Shown: in pieces, positions 1 through 10,502 of the stretch
How the letters are laid out: every line of letters begins with the position of its first letter
How positions within the stretch are numbered: position 1 is the first letter of the stretch
From: Desmodesmus armatus
Lineage: Eukaryota > Chlorophyta > Chlorophyceae > Sphaeropleales > Scenedesmaceae
Direction of reading: 5' to 3'
NCBI GenBank assembly: GCA_007449985.2
Contig: VIIQ02000039.1
Span: 1-64,000 of the forward strand
DNA length: 64,000 bases
Translations under genes and position numbers: made by a program
The notes under the pieces: generated by a model
The model's database searches: none
Told to the model about the DNA's origin: nothing
What the model saw: the letters and a program-made list of their open reading frames with translations, nothing else

Positions 1-250
1 CCACTTTGCTCATGGTCGCCAAAACCCCCCTGCAGCCCCACATTTCCTGCCCTCACAACCAACCTATGTTTCCCCCGCTGCTCCTCACCATGCACCTTTT
101 GCCAATTGACTCCACTTTGCTCGTGGTCACCAATCCCCACGCAGCCCCCATTGTTTCCTGCACCCTCCCCCCCCCCCCCCCCCCACCACACCAACCAATG
201 CTCCCATCATCTCCTCACCATGCACCGTCCGCCATCTGACTCCACTTTGC
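1..250. repeat. Tandem duplication of the copy C exon end and donor (periods 111 and 130 bp)
   Basis: CCACTTTGC occurs at 2-9 region, 112-120 and 242-250, and CTCCTCACCATGCACC at 81-96 and 211-226. The right-hand unit contains the functional end of exon 219-582 (…DGAW) and its donor GTGAGG on the minus strand; the unit at 81-120 is a second, diverged copy of the same exon end plus donor inside the intron. A 17-18-base poly-C tract sits at about 167-185. Confidence 0.75.
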
Positions 251-951
251 CACACAGTCCGTCGACGAATTCGCCTCCCCGCGCGAACAGCAACGGAATG
301 GTACACGTCATTCCGCATCTCGTACTGAAAGCTGTACCCCTTTTCTGTGCTGTGCACGCTGTGCAGTTCGGGTTGGTGTCCGTACTCCGGCCCGCTGTCC
401 CATACGTTGCCGTCGGTCCCTCCCCGCCACACGGCGTGTTGCAAAACTCGTAGCCCCAGCCCGGTAAGCAGATGCTGCAATGGGCTGCTGTACTGGCTCC
501 TTCCATGACGGTGGTGGAGCCGTCCGGGCATTTGCGGCAGGCGGTGCGGTTGCCAGGCGTCCAGTCGGCATCGTTGTAGTGCCTGCAGCATGAACAAGAA
601 GCAGGGAGGCAGCGCGGGGCACAGCACTTGGGGCACGTACAACGCTTGTCTTGACTTTCTTGTGCATATGCAGTTGCGCAAGCTTGAATTGCTGCAACCA
701 TGTGGCTTGTGGCAGTGCACCTGAATGGATACAAAGCATTGTCTGGTATGTGGTAATGCCGGCGAGGGTGTGCTGCGTAACCTCTGTCTGCACAAAAGTG
801 CATCAACAGCATTGTGGGGCCCCCGCCACCAAGGGATATGAGTGCATGCAAGGGGTTCTAGTATGCCACCGTGTTCGTGTCAGTCAATGGTGGCAAGCCA
901 ATGAGATTACTGAGCAGCTGCATGCGACCAACAGCTGACTGAAATGTGAAG

Positions 952-952
<1 letters not shown>

Positions 953-990
<38 letters not shown>
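953..990. repeat. (CTG)n microsatellite
   Basis: About 12.7 uninterrupted CTG units, in the copy C intron between exons 1105-1430 and 219-582. Confidence 0.95.
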
Positions 991-991
<1 letters not shown>

Positions 992-2797
992 ACAGACACA
1001 AAGCCATTCCCCTCCGAAAGCCAACAGACAGTGCCATCGTTACGAGGCTGATGAATTTTCGTGCAACATGTCTCCCTCACCCACCCACAGGAATAGCAGC
1101 TCACCGATTGGACATGGCAGAACAGCTCCAACCGAAGCCAAATACCCGAACCCAGGCGCGATGCCACAGTCGGAGCTGTTGGCGCCAATCCCCACTCCTG
1201 CTGTCGTGAGGCCGTACGGGCACTGGGTGCACAAGCCTCGCGTGTCGTGCGCGTTGTACCAGCCTTTCCGGCAAGGTTGCGAAAACCGACTGTCGTAACC
1301 GTAACCGTCCATGTTGACGCAGGACAGCTCGCTTACGAAGCCCTCAGCATCACCGTTGCGGACAAAGAACGAGGCTGAATTGGGTAGGTCTCGTTGGGGC
1401 TGGTGATTGCCGTGACCATGTTGATCGGGCCTGCGGGATAAGTGCAGCGATGGCGGCAGCAGCAGGGGCAGGACGCGCAGCGAGAGCAGTGGGCAGCGGC
1501 AGGGGCAATGGTTGCTTGCCTTGTCGCAACCACCGTTTGTGTCTTTTCATCTGTCAGAAAAGGTCAGGCATGAGCTTCACAGCCCCTGTGCCTGTCACTG
1601 AAACCCAACTCAAGCTTGCAACAGGAAGGTCAGCAAACCAAATGCTAGCACGGTTGATTGGCAACAGCAAGGCAAAAGCAGAGTAGAAGGACCCTGGCAG
1701 CCACAAACACGCAGCGCACTCGTCAATGCATGCTGCCGCTGGGTGCAGACTGCACGCTGCTGAGGCTGAACAGCTTGACAGGTGTGAGGAAAAGTGTACC
1801 CCGCGCCCCTCAAGCTGTGCAGCCTCAACGGCGTGCAGGCTGCACCCAGCGGCGGCATGCATTACTATGCCGCAGCATGCATTCACTAAACCTCACAACA
1901 GTAGTACTTACAGTTGCGGCAGGTGACGGGCTGAGCCCAACGGTGATGTTTGGCATGCCGTACATGTCATGTGTGCAGTTGCGCGCTCTCCAAGAGTTGT
2001 CCAAGCTTTCGTAGTACAAGCCCTGACCTGGAAGAATGTCTGCGGACACACCAAGAAGGACACAACAGGAGGTCAATCAGTCAATCAGTTGAGTTGCAGA
2101 AAACAGGGAACCTGTCAGTCACAATTGTGGACACCAAGGGTGACCCACAGCAGGAGCATGATCAGACACAAGCAGTGGGGACGCAGAGTGTGTATGTGAC
2201 AGGGCCGCGTGGATGGTCCAGGTTCTGAAAGGAGGGTGCTGTTTGGCCTGTGTACTATATCATCAGGACCGCATGCAGGAGCTTGAGCCATTCCTTGCCG
2301 TACACGTGCATGTAGGACGGACATCTTCATGGTGGTCAACTGTGTGCCCATGATACAGCGAGCTCACGCACCCCACCACATCAAGATGACGGACCCCATC
2401 AAGATGACCTAACCCCACTACAATGTCTAACAATGACTAACCCCACCAGATGACTAACAATCTGTACCAATTCAGACAGGTTTGTAAACTTCGTGCAGCT
2501 CCAGTGTGCTTGGCAGCGGTGCATGCGCACCCGTGAACATGGCCCATGAGGCGCCATGCACATGCCCATGAAAGAGCTGCACACACAGGTTTGCATGCGC
2601 ATAACAAGGACATGCTGCTGCTGCACAACGAACCAGCAGTGCTGCAAGCAGCCACGACTCACAGCAGTCATCAGCAGAGGTCGTGACGGCGAATTCGTAC
2701 GGCTCCGATGTGCTGATGTTTAACGGGTCAGCCGATCGCTCGTGTATGCCTTCACACCATCTCCACAGCTGGTGCAGGACGGGCTTCGCCGAGTGGC

Positions 2798-3072
2798 AGC
2801 CAGCCTGCACGATAGCTGCCTGCAGATGCGTACAACATGGCAGCAAAAAATGTTCAATATTGAGTCAGTACGGTGCTGTACATCAAAGGACAGTACAATA
2901 CAGTTCAGTGTCACGGTTGGGAAGGAGACTTGTGATAAGCCAGCCAGCACGATAGCTGCCTGCAGATGCGTACAACAGGGCAACTTAACCTTAAAACAGC
3001 AAAACAATGTGAAGATGGAGTCAGTGCAGTACTGCACAACATGGCACATTACAATACAGTGCAGTGCTCCGG
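2798..3072. repeat. Tandem duplication (about 140 bp) spanning the acceptor of a copy C exon
   Basis: The segment starting near 2798 (exon start of 2663-2819 plus its acceptor GCAG on the minus strand) is repeated starting near 2938; both contain GATAGCTGCCTGCAGATGCG followed by related but diverged sequence with GAGTCAGT. The second copy carries a spare acceptor. Confidence 0.75.
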
Positions 3073-3137
3073 ACAGTACAGTACAGTACAGTACAGTACA
3101 GTACAGTACAGTACAGTACAGTACAGTACAGTACAGT
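3073..3137. repeat. (CAGTA)n pentanucleotide microsatellite
   Basis: About 13 near-perfect 5-bp units in the same copy C intron, immediately after the 140-bp duplication. Confidence 0.95.
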
Positions 3138-3467
3138 GCCACAGTCAGGAAGGGTGCGTGTAGCAGTAAGAATAACCTGCTTGCACCCACGCATGCTATC
3201 CTACGTGCAGCACAACATGCTTCCTCACATGCAGGGCAAATTTACGATGTTGTAGGTACAGTGAACTCAATACAGAAGGGTCACCTTACTGCGGCAATAC
3301 CTCAGTACAGTAGGTTGAACTGTTGAATGTCCCAAGCCTTACGATTTGTCGCCCCATTCCCTCACTGTACGCTGTACATGTAGCAGCACGCACTCCAGCA
3401 CTGAAGTTGCTGCAGCTCTGCCGATAAACGTTGGCTCTCTTGACAAGTAGGGTTTGCTTGTTACTTA

Positions 3468-3540
3468 CATGGTTCAGGCCGAGCCTGAACACCTCGCAGG
3501 GAGCCAGCGAGGCTCACGGGGCATACCCTCGACCCTACAG
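3468..3540. repeat. Dispersed palindromic repeat, copy 1
   Basis: Contains ACATGGTTCAGGC, CGA, GCCTGAACACC: an inverted repeat with 8-bp arms. The same core with GCCAGCGAGGCT downstream recurs at 13410-13475. It lies in the copy C intron between exons 3603-3737 and 2663-2819. Confidence 0.6.
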
Positions 3541-4546
3541 AAATCAGCCCGGCAGCTGTCAGACACCTAAACCCTATACCCTGAGTTGGTATATCCCCTC
3601 ACCTGGTGGGCACATGTAGGTGCCGGGAGGTAGCTGCGGCATGCTGTTGCCCACTGCACTGCTGTTGCCTGCTGAACTGTTGGTGCTGTTGGTGGTGGTG
3701 TTCACCACCCCAACTGTGAAGTGGCCTGGAGGCGTCACTGCAGGAAGCAACAGCCGTGAACACAAAAACTGAATCAGGAAAGGTCGTCACTCACTTAGAC
3801 ATCACCAACCTGTTGGAGCCTCCCTGTTTGGCAAGGACGCCTGATCCATGCAACCGACATCAACACCTGGCCGCAGCTGGTCTGTAGCGGTCAATACACC
3901 CTCAGTACCAGTACTAGCTTTAAGTCAAGAGCTTGCCTTGAACCCCTCACGTCCGTCGCCCACAACCAACACACATTCTGTTCAACACCACCCAAGCCAC
4001 CTGCAAAACCTGCCCCCATTTCCCCAGCACACTCCTGTACAAACAAACCACCAACCCCCTGCACCCCACCAGCGAAGCTCCATATTCCTAACTACGTGTG
4101 CAGCTTTCTGCTGCTATCTACGCCCACCCCCAGCCCACGCCAGCACACTTACAGCACTGCTCAGGAGCTGTAGCTCCCACTTCAACCGTCCACATCCCGT
4201 ACGGACACGCAAAGATGCTCCCGGTGCCGTTGGCAAGGTCTGGATTGGGCCGGGTGGGGTTGAACGCAACACCTTTTGCCAACGGCCCCCCAGGACAGTA
4301 GTAGCCCTGAACGGCAGCAGCAGCAGCAGTGGCGGCAGTTGGGCAGAGAGCACGCCATTTGCATCATGCACTGGTTGCGATTGAAGGCAACACAGGTCAC
4401 AGGTCACAGGTGTTTGTGTGAGACCTTTGTCCAGTATGTAGGTCTCGGTGTTGCTGTCTGATGCTTTACCATCGTCCCTTAGTTATCCTGCAGCGTTCGG
4501 CTGTAACACCCAAACCAAAAAAGGAAAAAAAAAAGAAAAAAAGAAA

Positions 4547-4813
4547 TTATGAAAACACCGGCATACCTGTGGGCACACTGCGCAGTGCTTGTCACTGAGC
4601 CATTCACCACCTCTGCTGCATAGAAAATGGGCATGAACATAAGAAACTACAAATATAGATGTAAAATATAATATAAAATACAAGTATAACAGATGTAAAA
4701 TCTAAAATATATAATCATAAACTATGAAACTATGAAAACACCGGCATACCTGTGGGCACACTGCAGTGCTTGTCACTGAGCCATTCACCACCTGCGCTGC
4801 ATAGAAGCTGGGC
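4547..4813. repeat. Duplication of the copy C exon end and donor (period about 181 bp)
   Basis: About 80 bp at 4547-4630 (GAAAACACCGGCATACCTGT, then GTCACTGAGCCATTCACCAC) recur at 4730-4813. The right copy is the true end of exon 4750-4924 with donor GTATGC on the minus strand; the left copy is a nearly identical spare exon end and donor within the intron. A/T-rich DNA separates them. Confidence 0.85.
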
Positions 4814-5104
4814 ATCAGCACCGAGCAGTTGCGCAAACTGGTCGATGCTTCCACCGCGGTGGTGACACCAAACGGGCAGACCGTGCAGTTGCCGGTTGAT
4901 CCGACCTCTGACTTGTACTCTCCCCTGGAGGAACACACATACAGCAGCAGCAGCAACAAAGTCTGACGTGGGTTGGCAGAAGGTGAACGGCGCGCACTGG
5001 GGATAACACTGGGAATCGGCTGCACACAGGGCAGTTTCTGTGCTACAAGTTGAAAACACCGGAGCAAGGCGGATTGCATGCAAGAGATGCTGCTAGTAGA
5101 TTCT

Positions 5105-5150
5105 GTACTAGGGTTTAGGGTTTAGCCTAAGACCTGAACCCTAAACCGCG
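5105..5150. repeat. Telomere-like TTTAGGG/CCCTAAA motifs inside an intron
   Basis: GGGTTTAGGGTTTAG followed by CTGAACCCTAAACC, in opposite orientations, inside the copy C intron between exons 5167-5221 and 4750-4924. Similar motifs at 18465-18490 (copy B intron) and 45221-45275 (copy D intron). Confidence 0.7.
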
Positions 5151-6344
5151 GGATCAAGGGCTTTACCTTGGACAAGGGGCTGCCTGCCCTGGTGCCTTGA
5201 GGTAGTAACCAGGTGGGACAACTGCAGACAAATATAGACAGCAGCAGCAAACAGGAAAAAAAATGAATTTTGATCGATTTGAGTTGAGCAAAATCAACTC
5301 TCATTTCTTTTGAGTTCATTTCAATTTGAATTATTCCAATTTCGCGTGCAGAGATGGCAGCAGCAGCACGGATGTCTAGTCTGCATGTAGGTCGCTGTCG
5401 GCAAGCCCCATGCGACCGGTAGTGCTGCTCAGCGGTGGACACGGCACGGTGCCATACCTAATGCAACACGCTGTGGTGCTGTTGCCGTGGAAAACTTTTA
5501 GAATATTTTTTTATGTAAAAACAACAGAGAAAATTTCTCCAAATTCAACAGACAAAAAGAAAAGATACATGAACAAACTGAACAAGTAATGGTTTGAAGA
5601 TATTCTTTGGCTAGTACTACATGGTGACCCGCACACAGTCTTGCACAAACATCTGCCAACAAAACAAGCCAATTTAGTTGCCACAACACCACACCCACAA
5701 CCAACAAATATATCTTGCAACGGCTGCCCTTTGCAAGCTTTTACAGTACTCCCCACACTGTACTGGAACAACACACTGCCTACACCCCACGTGTTGTACC
5801 AGCATCTAGCTAAAGCCATCAGACTCTAGCTCCCTGCCTGGTTGTTCAGTTTGTTTTGCTGAGCCAGCTGTGACTGTAACTGTAAAGTTACTAATCTCTC
5901 AGGGAGAGTAGGGTTAAAGGAAGTTGGGGACGGGTTGAAGCAAGTTGGGGTTGTGACTTGAGGTGCGGTGGGAGCTGGGGCGGGAAATGGTGGCTCGGCC
6001 AACAAGTTGTAATTCGGCAGGGTGGGGCCGTGGTTCAGGGTCCGTCCACCACCTCACCAGTATGAACAGGGGTCAGGCACATGCTGTGCTGCCAACGCCA
6101 CTCACCACATTGCGTGGGCACGATGGCGCCCACCACCCCATTTGTCGTGTAGCCGCTGGGGCAAGGCACACATGCCCGCTGCTTCTTGAGGCCTGGGGAG
6201 AAGGTGTCTTCTGGACACGTGACCTGGCCGACTGATATTGTGGAGCCGCTAATGCTAAGCGTGTAGAAATTCCCTGGGACATTGACTGCATGAAGGAAGT
6301 ACACAGCGCACAGCATACAGCAGGGTGTTCTTTGAGCATGGGGG

Positions 6345-6502
6345 ATCTGCTGCTGCTGCTGCTTCAACCACCACTGCTCCAGTTGCTGCTGCTGCTGCTT
6401 CTGGGCACATACCCCTTTCTGCTGCTGCTCAGCTCATGCCACATTCTGAGGCTGGTTCTACTGCCGCTGCTGTTGGTGGGACGCGCACACCAAGCTCTGC
6501 TG

Positions 6503-6535
<33 letters not shown>

Positions 6536-6670
6536 ACATACATCGCAAGCTGCTTTACGACCCGTACTCTCATAGTCTACACACCATCTGGTGCTGGTGC
6601 GCACATGCTGCTGCTGCTGCTGCTGCTATTGCTGGTGCTGCTCAACACCCACCACATGCTGCTGCTGCTG
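6345..6670. repeat. CTG-rich triplet region
   Basis: Several CTG runs, the longest about 6503-6535, in the copy C intron between exons 6687-6858 and 6106-6285. Gives a long poly-Leu/Cys shadow frame that is not a gene. Confidence 0.85.
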
Positions 6671-6897
6671 CTGCTTCAGCACTTACCACAGGCTCTTATT
6701 GACGTTGCTCGCCTGCCCACCGTAGTCATCGGCCGGCCCCCCCAACGCCCGCCGGGCACTGCACTGACGGCGGTGCCCATGTGCTGTTGCTGCTGCTGCT
6801 GCTGCCTGCGAGCTGAGGGTTGCGTGGATTGCTGGGGGTGTAGTAGTCACCCCCAGGGCTGTGGATAGGGTAGCAACGAGAGGACAGCAGTGCCAAA

Positions 6898-6929
6898 ACA
6901 ACAGCAGCAGCAGCAGCAGCAGCAGCAAG
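6898..6929. repeat. (CAG)n microsatellite
   Basis: About ten CAG units in the intron upstream of copy C exon 6687-6858. Confidence 0.9.
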
Positions 6930-7287
6930 AAAAGCAGAAGAGGTCAGACAAAGCCGACAGACAGGCTGCAGCAGTGGGATAGGCGAGAGCGTGTGGGCAT
7001 GTGTTCACCCGCTCCCCTCCCACCCACACCCACGCAGCAGCAGTACATGCTGGCAGGCGGTGCGCACGTGTGGGTCACCCTTGGGGGTACCCCCACACCG
7101 GTGAAGTGGGATGTGTGAGTGTGGATGCCCACCGGCTGGGACACACATTCACAACCGGCTGTGTATGGCCTGCGAGTGAGTTTTGGTAGCTGCACTGGAC
7201 TGACACTTGTGCCGCTCCCAACAGCACGCTGTTGGGAGGACTTGCTGCCGGGGTAGTGCCATCAGGCGCATCAGTTGCTGCTGACAA

Positions 7288-7470
7288 CCATGCTGCTGCT
7301 GCTGTTTTCAAAGCGAGTTGGTGCAGCCTTTGCCGCAGCTGCCATGAGCTGTGCTGCTGAGGAAATAGCCAAGCTGCTGCTGCTGCTCCTGCTGCTGCTT
7401 TCAAAGCAAGTTAGTGCAACCCTTGCCGCAGCTGCTGCCAAGGCTGTGCTGTCAAGGAAATAGCTAAACT
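7288..7470. repeat. Two-copy tandem repeat, period about 94 bp
   Basis: TTTCAAAGC(G/A)AGTT at about 7305 and 7399, each followed by CTTGCCGCAGCTGC and AAGGAAATAGC-like sequence, with CTG runs between. Lies in the copy C intron between exons 7514-7596 and 6687-6858. Confidence 0.8.
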
Positions 7471-7581
7471 CCTGCTCCTGCTACTGCTTACGGACTTGCT
7501 TATTGGTACTCACCACCAGCTTCCTTTGTCACAGTCTTTGCAGAAGTTGTCAGTGCTCGCCCACTTGCCTGCTGGACATGC

Positions 7582-7862
7582 ACAGCTGCCTGTGGCCTGC
7601 ACAGTCAGCACAAACAGCAAAGTCAGCACAGCAGCATGGTCAGCACAGTATGTCAGTAACATGGTCAGCACAGTCGCCCGTGGCCTGCACAGTCAGCACC
7701 AACAGCAAAGTCAGCACAGTCAGCACAGCAGCACGGTCAGCACAGTTTGGCGGCCAATAGGTCAGCACAATTGCCTGTGGCCTGCACAGCCAGCACTAGC
7801 GGTAGTCACCACAGTATGGCCTGCACTGTCACTTGGTCAGCACAGTTGCCCACAGCCTGTTG
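7582..7862. repeat. Tandem repeats (period 93 bp) carrying the acceptor of a copy C exon
   Basis: GTGGCCTGCACAG with flanking sequence occurs at about 7592, 7685 and 7778, with a decayed fourth near 7850. The first is the genuine acceptor and first codons of exon 7514-7596 on the minus strand; the others are upstream duplicates. GTCAGCACA is repeated many times between them. Confidence 0.8.
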
Positions 7863-8217
7863 GGTTGGACCGCAGCAGCGAAGGGCGACAGGAGACGGCC
7901 CCGCTGCTGCTTCTGCTGTGCACCGTTTCATAATCGCATATCATGTTCCTGTCATGTTCATGGTCTTTGACCACATTCATGGTTCGGCATGTATTTGGCC
8001 GGCAACGAAGCGGCCATGTACCCTGCGGGTACACCCTGCTGCGCCACCTCTGCAGCTGCTGCTGCTTGTGCTGCATGCCTGTACTGCTGCTGCTGCTGCT
8101 TGGTGGGCCGACTTTGAAGTTGCGCTTGTTTGGCTGAGCCGGATCACGATCAACCTGTATTACTGGGTCGTTGCAGTCTGGCCCAGGGGCAGACTGCCAC
8201 GCGCCTGCTTCTGCATC

Positions 8218-8320
8218 TGCTGCTGCTGCTCCCACTGCTGACTTGATGCTGCTGCTGCATCTGCTGCTGCTCCAGCTGCTGCTGCTCCTTCCACTGCTGC
8301 TGCTGCTGCTTTAGCCATAC
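8218..8320. repeat. CTG-rich triplet region
   Basis: Interrupted CTG runs in the copy C intron between exons 8509-8579 and 7514-7596. Confidence 0.85.
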
Positions 8321-10461
8321 CAGCACAAGCCCGAAAGCTCTCCACAAGTGCTTCTGTGAGGATCACTGGCCAGCACAGAGAGTTCTCTGTGGTAGCCCAG
8401 GACAGTACATGCCTTGCCACCAGGGTACCCACGGAGTCTGCTGCTGCTGCTGTTGCTGCTGACATTGTCAGTGAACTGAATACGTGCCAAATCCAAAGCC
8501 AGATGTACCTTGTTTGCAACCAAGTTGCCCAAGCACCACTGGCACCGCACACCCCCTTGAGTAGCAGCTTGGATGCAGCCTGCGGTGTTCAGCAATTGAG
8601 CATTGTCAGAAACATTGGGACACGTGTGTTTTGTATGTTGCTGGTGGGTAGTGCATGCACTCCTGTGTGCTCCAAGCGCAAAGTGCTGGTGGGTTTTCAA
8701 CAAGAACAACACGTCTGCCACGAGGTTCTACTGGTTTCGTCATCCAGAAGTGTGTTATGTCTTCATGCTGGTGAGCTCGCTGTCATCAGCAGTGTGTGTG
8801 CAGAAAAGCAACCTGGGAAGGGGGATGGTGTGTCTCTGGCAAGCTGTTGTGCAACTGCTGGGTCTGCAAGCATGCTGCACGCACCGTCTGCAGCGCAGCC
8901 GTCTGGACACACAGGCTGTATTCCTCCTTGCTGCAAAGACCGAGCTCCTGCAACTCAGCAGCACAGAGCATGCAGCAGGGGGCAGCACAACAGCAGATCT
9001 GGTCTGCCAGGCACCCAAACCTTTCAGCTGCACACGCCCACACCCCTGGGCCCAACCCGCACTGTTTGCTGCTGCACTAAAGTTATGGTTTTACTTGTAT
9101 AGGCCCCCTCCGGCCTCGTGTCAGTGTACTCCGCCCCGGTCTGCGAAATTCACCGGAGAAATACTAGGAAGTGTCAACAGGTGACCTCAATGAGACCATT
9201 ACAAATGTGTATGTGCAAAATGAGTTCTGATGGTGCAAGGGCCGTGTGCTGGGGCTGATCACGAAGTTTGGTGTGCAAACGCGACCAGGGGATCAAGCTA
9301 CAGCAGATCAACAGCGTAAAGTGGTCACGTACATAGGATAGCCTTCCGAGGCGCCCAGCGACCCCAAGTGGATGGTGTCAACAGGAACAGCAGCAACCCA
9401 ACTCACCCTCTGCGCCAGCGAATGTCAAGTATGCCAAATAGAATATAAGCCAAAGATGGCATTTAGCCATCGGTGTGTATCCCTAGGCTCCAGGGCGACC
9501 CGTTCCTGTCAGCTGATCAGCAGGAGCTTCGAAACGTCTGAAGCCATTTCGACGAATTCACCCTCAATGCAATGAAAGAAAGAGAATGATAGCCTGAGCT
9601 TTGTTGTTGGGGTGCTTCTCCAGGTAGGGTATAGCCTTGTCACCGGTACAGCAATCGCCACTTCGTTAGCCCCCAAGGGCTGTGCTTGTACGGGAGCAAA
9701 ACATGCCTCAGTGTGGACGTGTCTTGTCGATAGAGTCGTATGTTTGAGTTGGAAAGAACTGCACAGCTGCCATCTTCTTGCACAGCACGTCACAGCATGC
9801 ACTCTCTTTCAGAACTGGCCAGTATCATGGAGATCATATGCTGACGCACTTACACACACGAGACCTTGCCGGACACACGCACTACGAACGACACTACCCA
9901 CTGCGCTTGGGAGATGTATGCATGCCCGTATGGGCGCTGCTGCATCCAGTCAGCAATGGGCTCACAGGTGTTCCCCAGCCAAGCACCCTCCTCCTTGTCG
10001 CACATCACTGCTGTTTCACCCCCGGTTGCCACATTCCCCTCCTGCTTCAACCAGCTCCCTCATGTTCCTATTGCTGCGCGCGCACCCCCAACCAGTAAAT
10101 GGCAAAACACAGCATGGTGACCAACAACCTGCATCCCAACCCACAAGAGCCGTCATCCCCCTCAACAAGCGCAAGTGTGCACATATCGGCAAGCAGTCCA
10201 GCCTGCAGGACCCACACCATGGCTGCCCACCGCTCAATCTCCCACACAGCAGCATTCGCCCAGGCGGGGCTGCAGGTAATGCATCCCTGTCAGTGCACGC
10301 CTGTGATGCAGTGCCAGTCCCACCCTCCCCCCAGCACAGCACGCAGATATCGATCACCAGTGTTGCAGTCTTGCCTGAGGTCAGTATCAACCACCACGGG
10401 CAACCAAACAACCCATGAAATGCCTAGCCAGCCACAGGAGACAAACCTTTACTTAGCTGGC

Positions 10462-10502
10462 CATTGATTTGATGGGATTTGAACCCAAGACCCAAATAGA
10501 CA
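10462..10502 (-). other. tRNA-like T-arm/B-box remnant
   Basis: On the minus strand TTGGGTTCAAATCCCAT reads as a T-arm with a B-box match (GGTTCAAATCC). No full cloverleaf could be drawn upstream. Likely a tRNA-derived or SINE-like remnant. Confidence 0.35.

Larger units (their letters stand above)
219..8930 (-). pseudogene. Copy C: frame-broken paralogue of secreted Cys-rich GCC2/GCC3-PAN protein, 3' end off the window
   Basis: Exons seen, in transcription order: 8885-8930, 8509-8579, 7514-7596, 6687-6858, 6106-6285, 5167-5221, 4750-4924, 4153-4306, 3603-3737, 2663-2819, 1912-2039, 1105-1430, 219-582; the PAN-like exons would lie beyond base 1. Exon lengths of 71, 83, 55 and 154 nt match other copies exactly, and acceptors and donors are intact. 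Eight exonic sites lack one base relative to copies A, B and D: near 277-280, 337-344, 578-582, 1382-1385, 1921-1925, 2720-2723, 2778-2783 and 6737-6743. Each exon's length modulo 3 is off by exactly that number. In exon 219-582 three frames must be read in turn to recover the family sequence (GYSF, then STDCVAKWSQ, then DGAW). A first exon with signal peptide was not found. Either a decaying pseudogene or a stretch of homopolymer undercalls in the assembly; all eight being deletions fits the second, while clean copies A, B and D fit the first. Confidence 0.82.

Noticed and set aside
6290..6868. 192-aa poly-Leu/Cys frame on the plus strand
   Set aside because: Runs antisense through copy C exons and CTG tracts; low complexity only.
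7582..7862. CRISPR-like regular repeats
   Set aside because: Units are tandem with no unique spacers of constant length, and the DNA is eukaryotic with introns; same for the arrays at 12185-12860 and 54660-55160.
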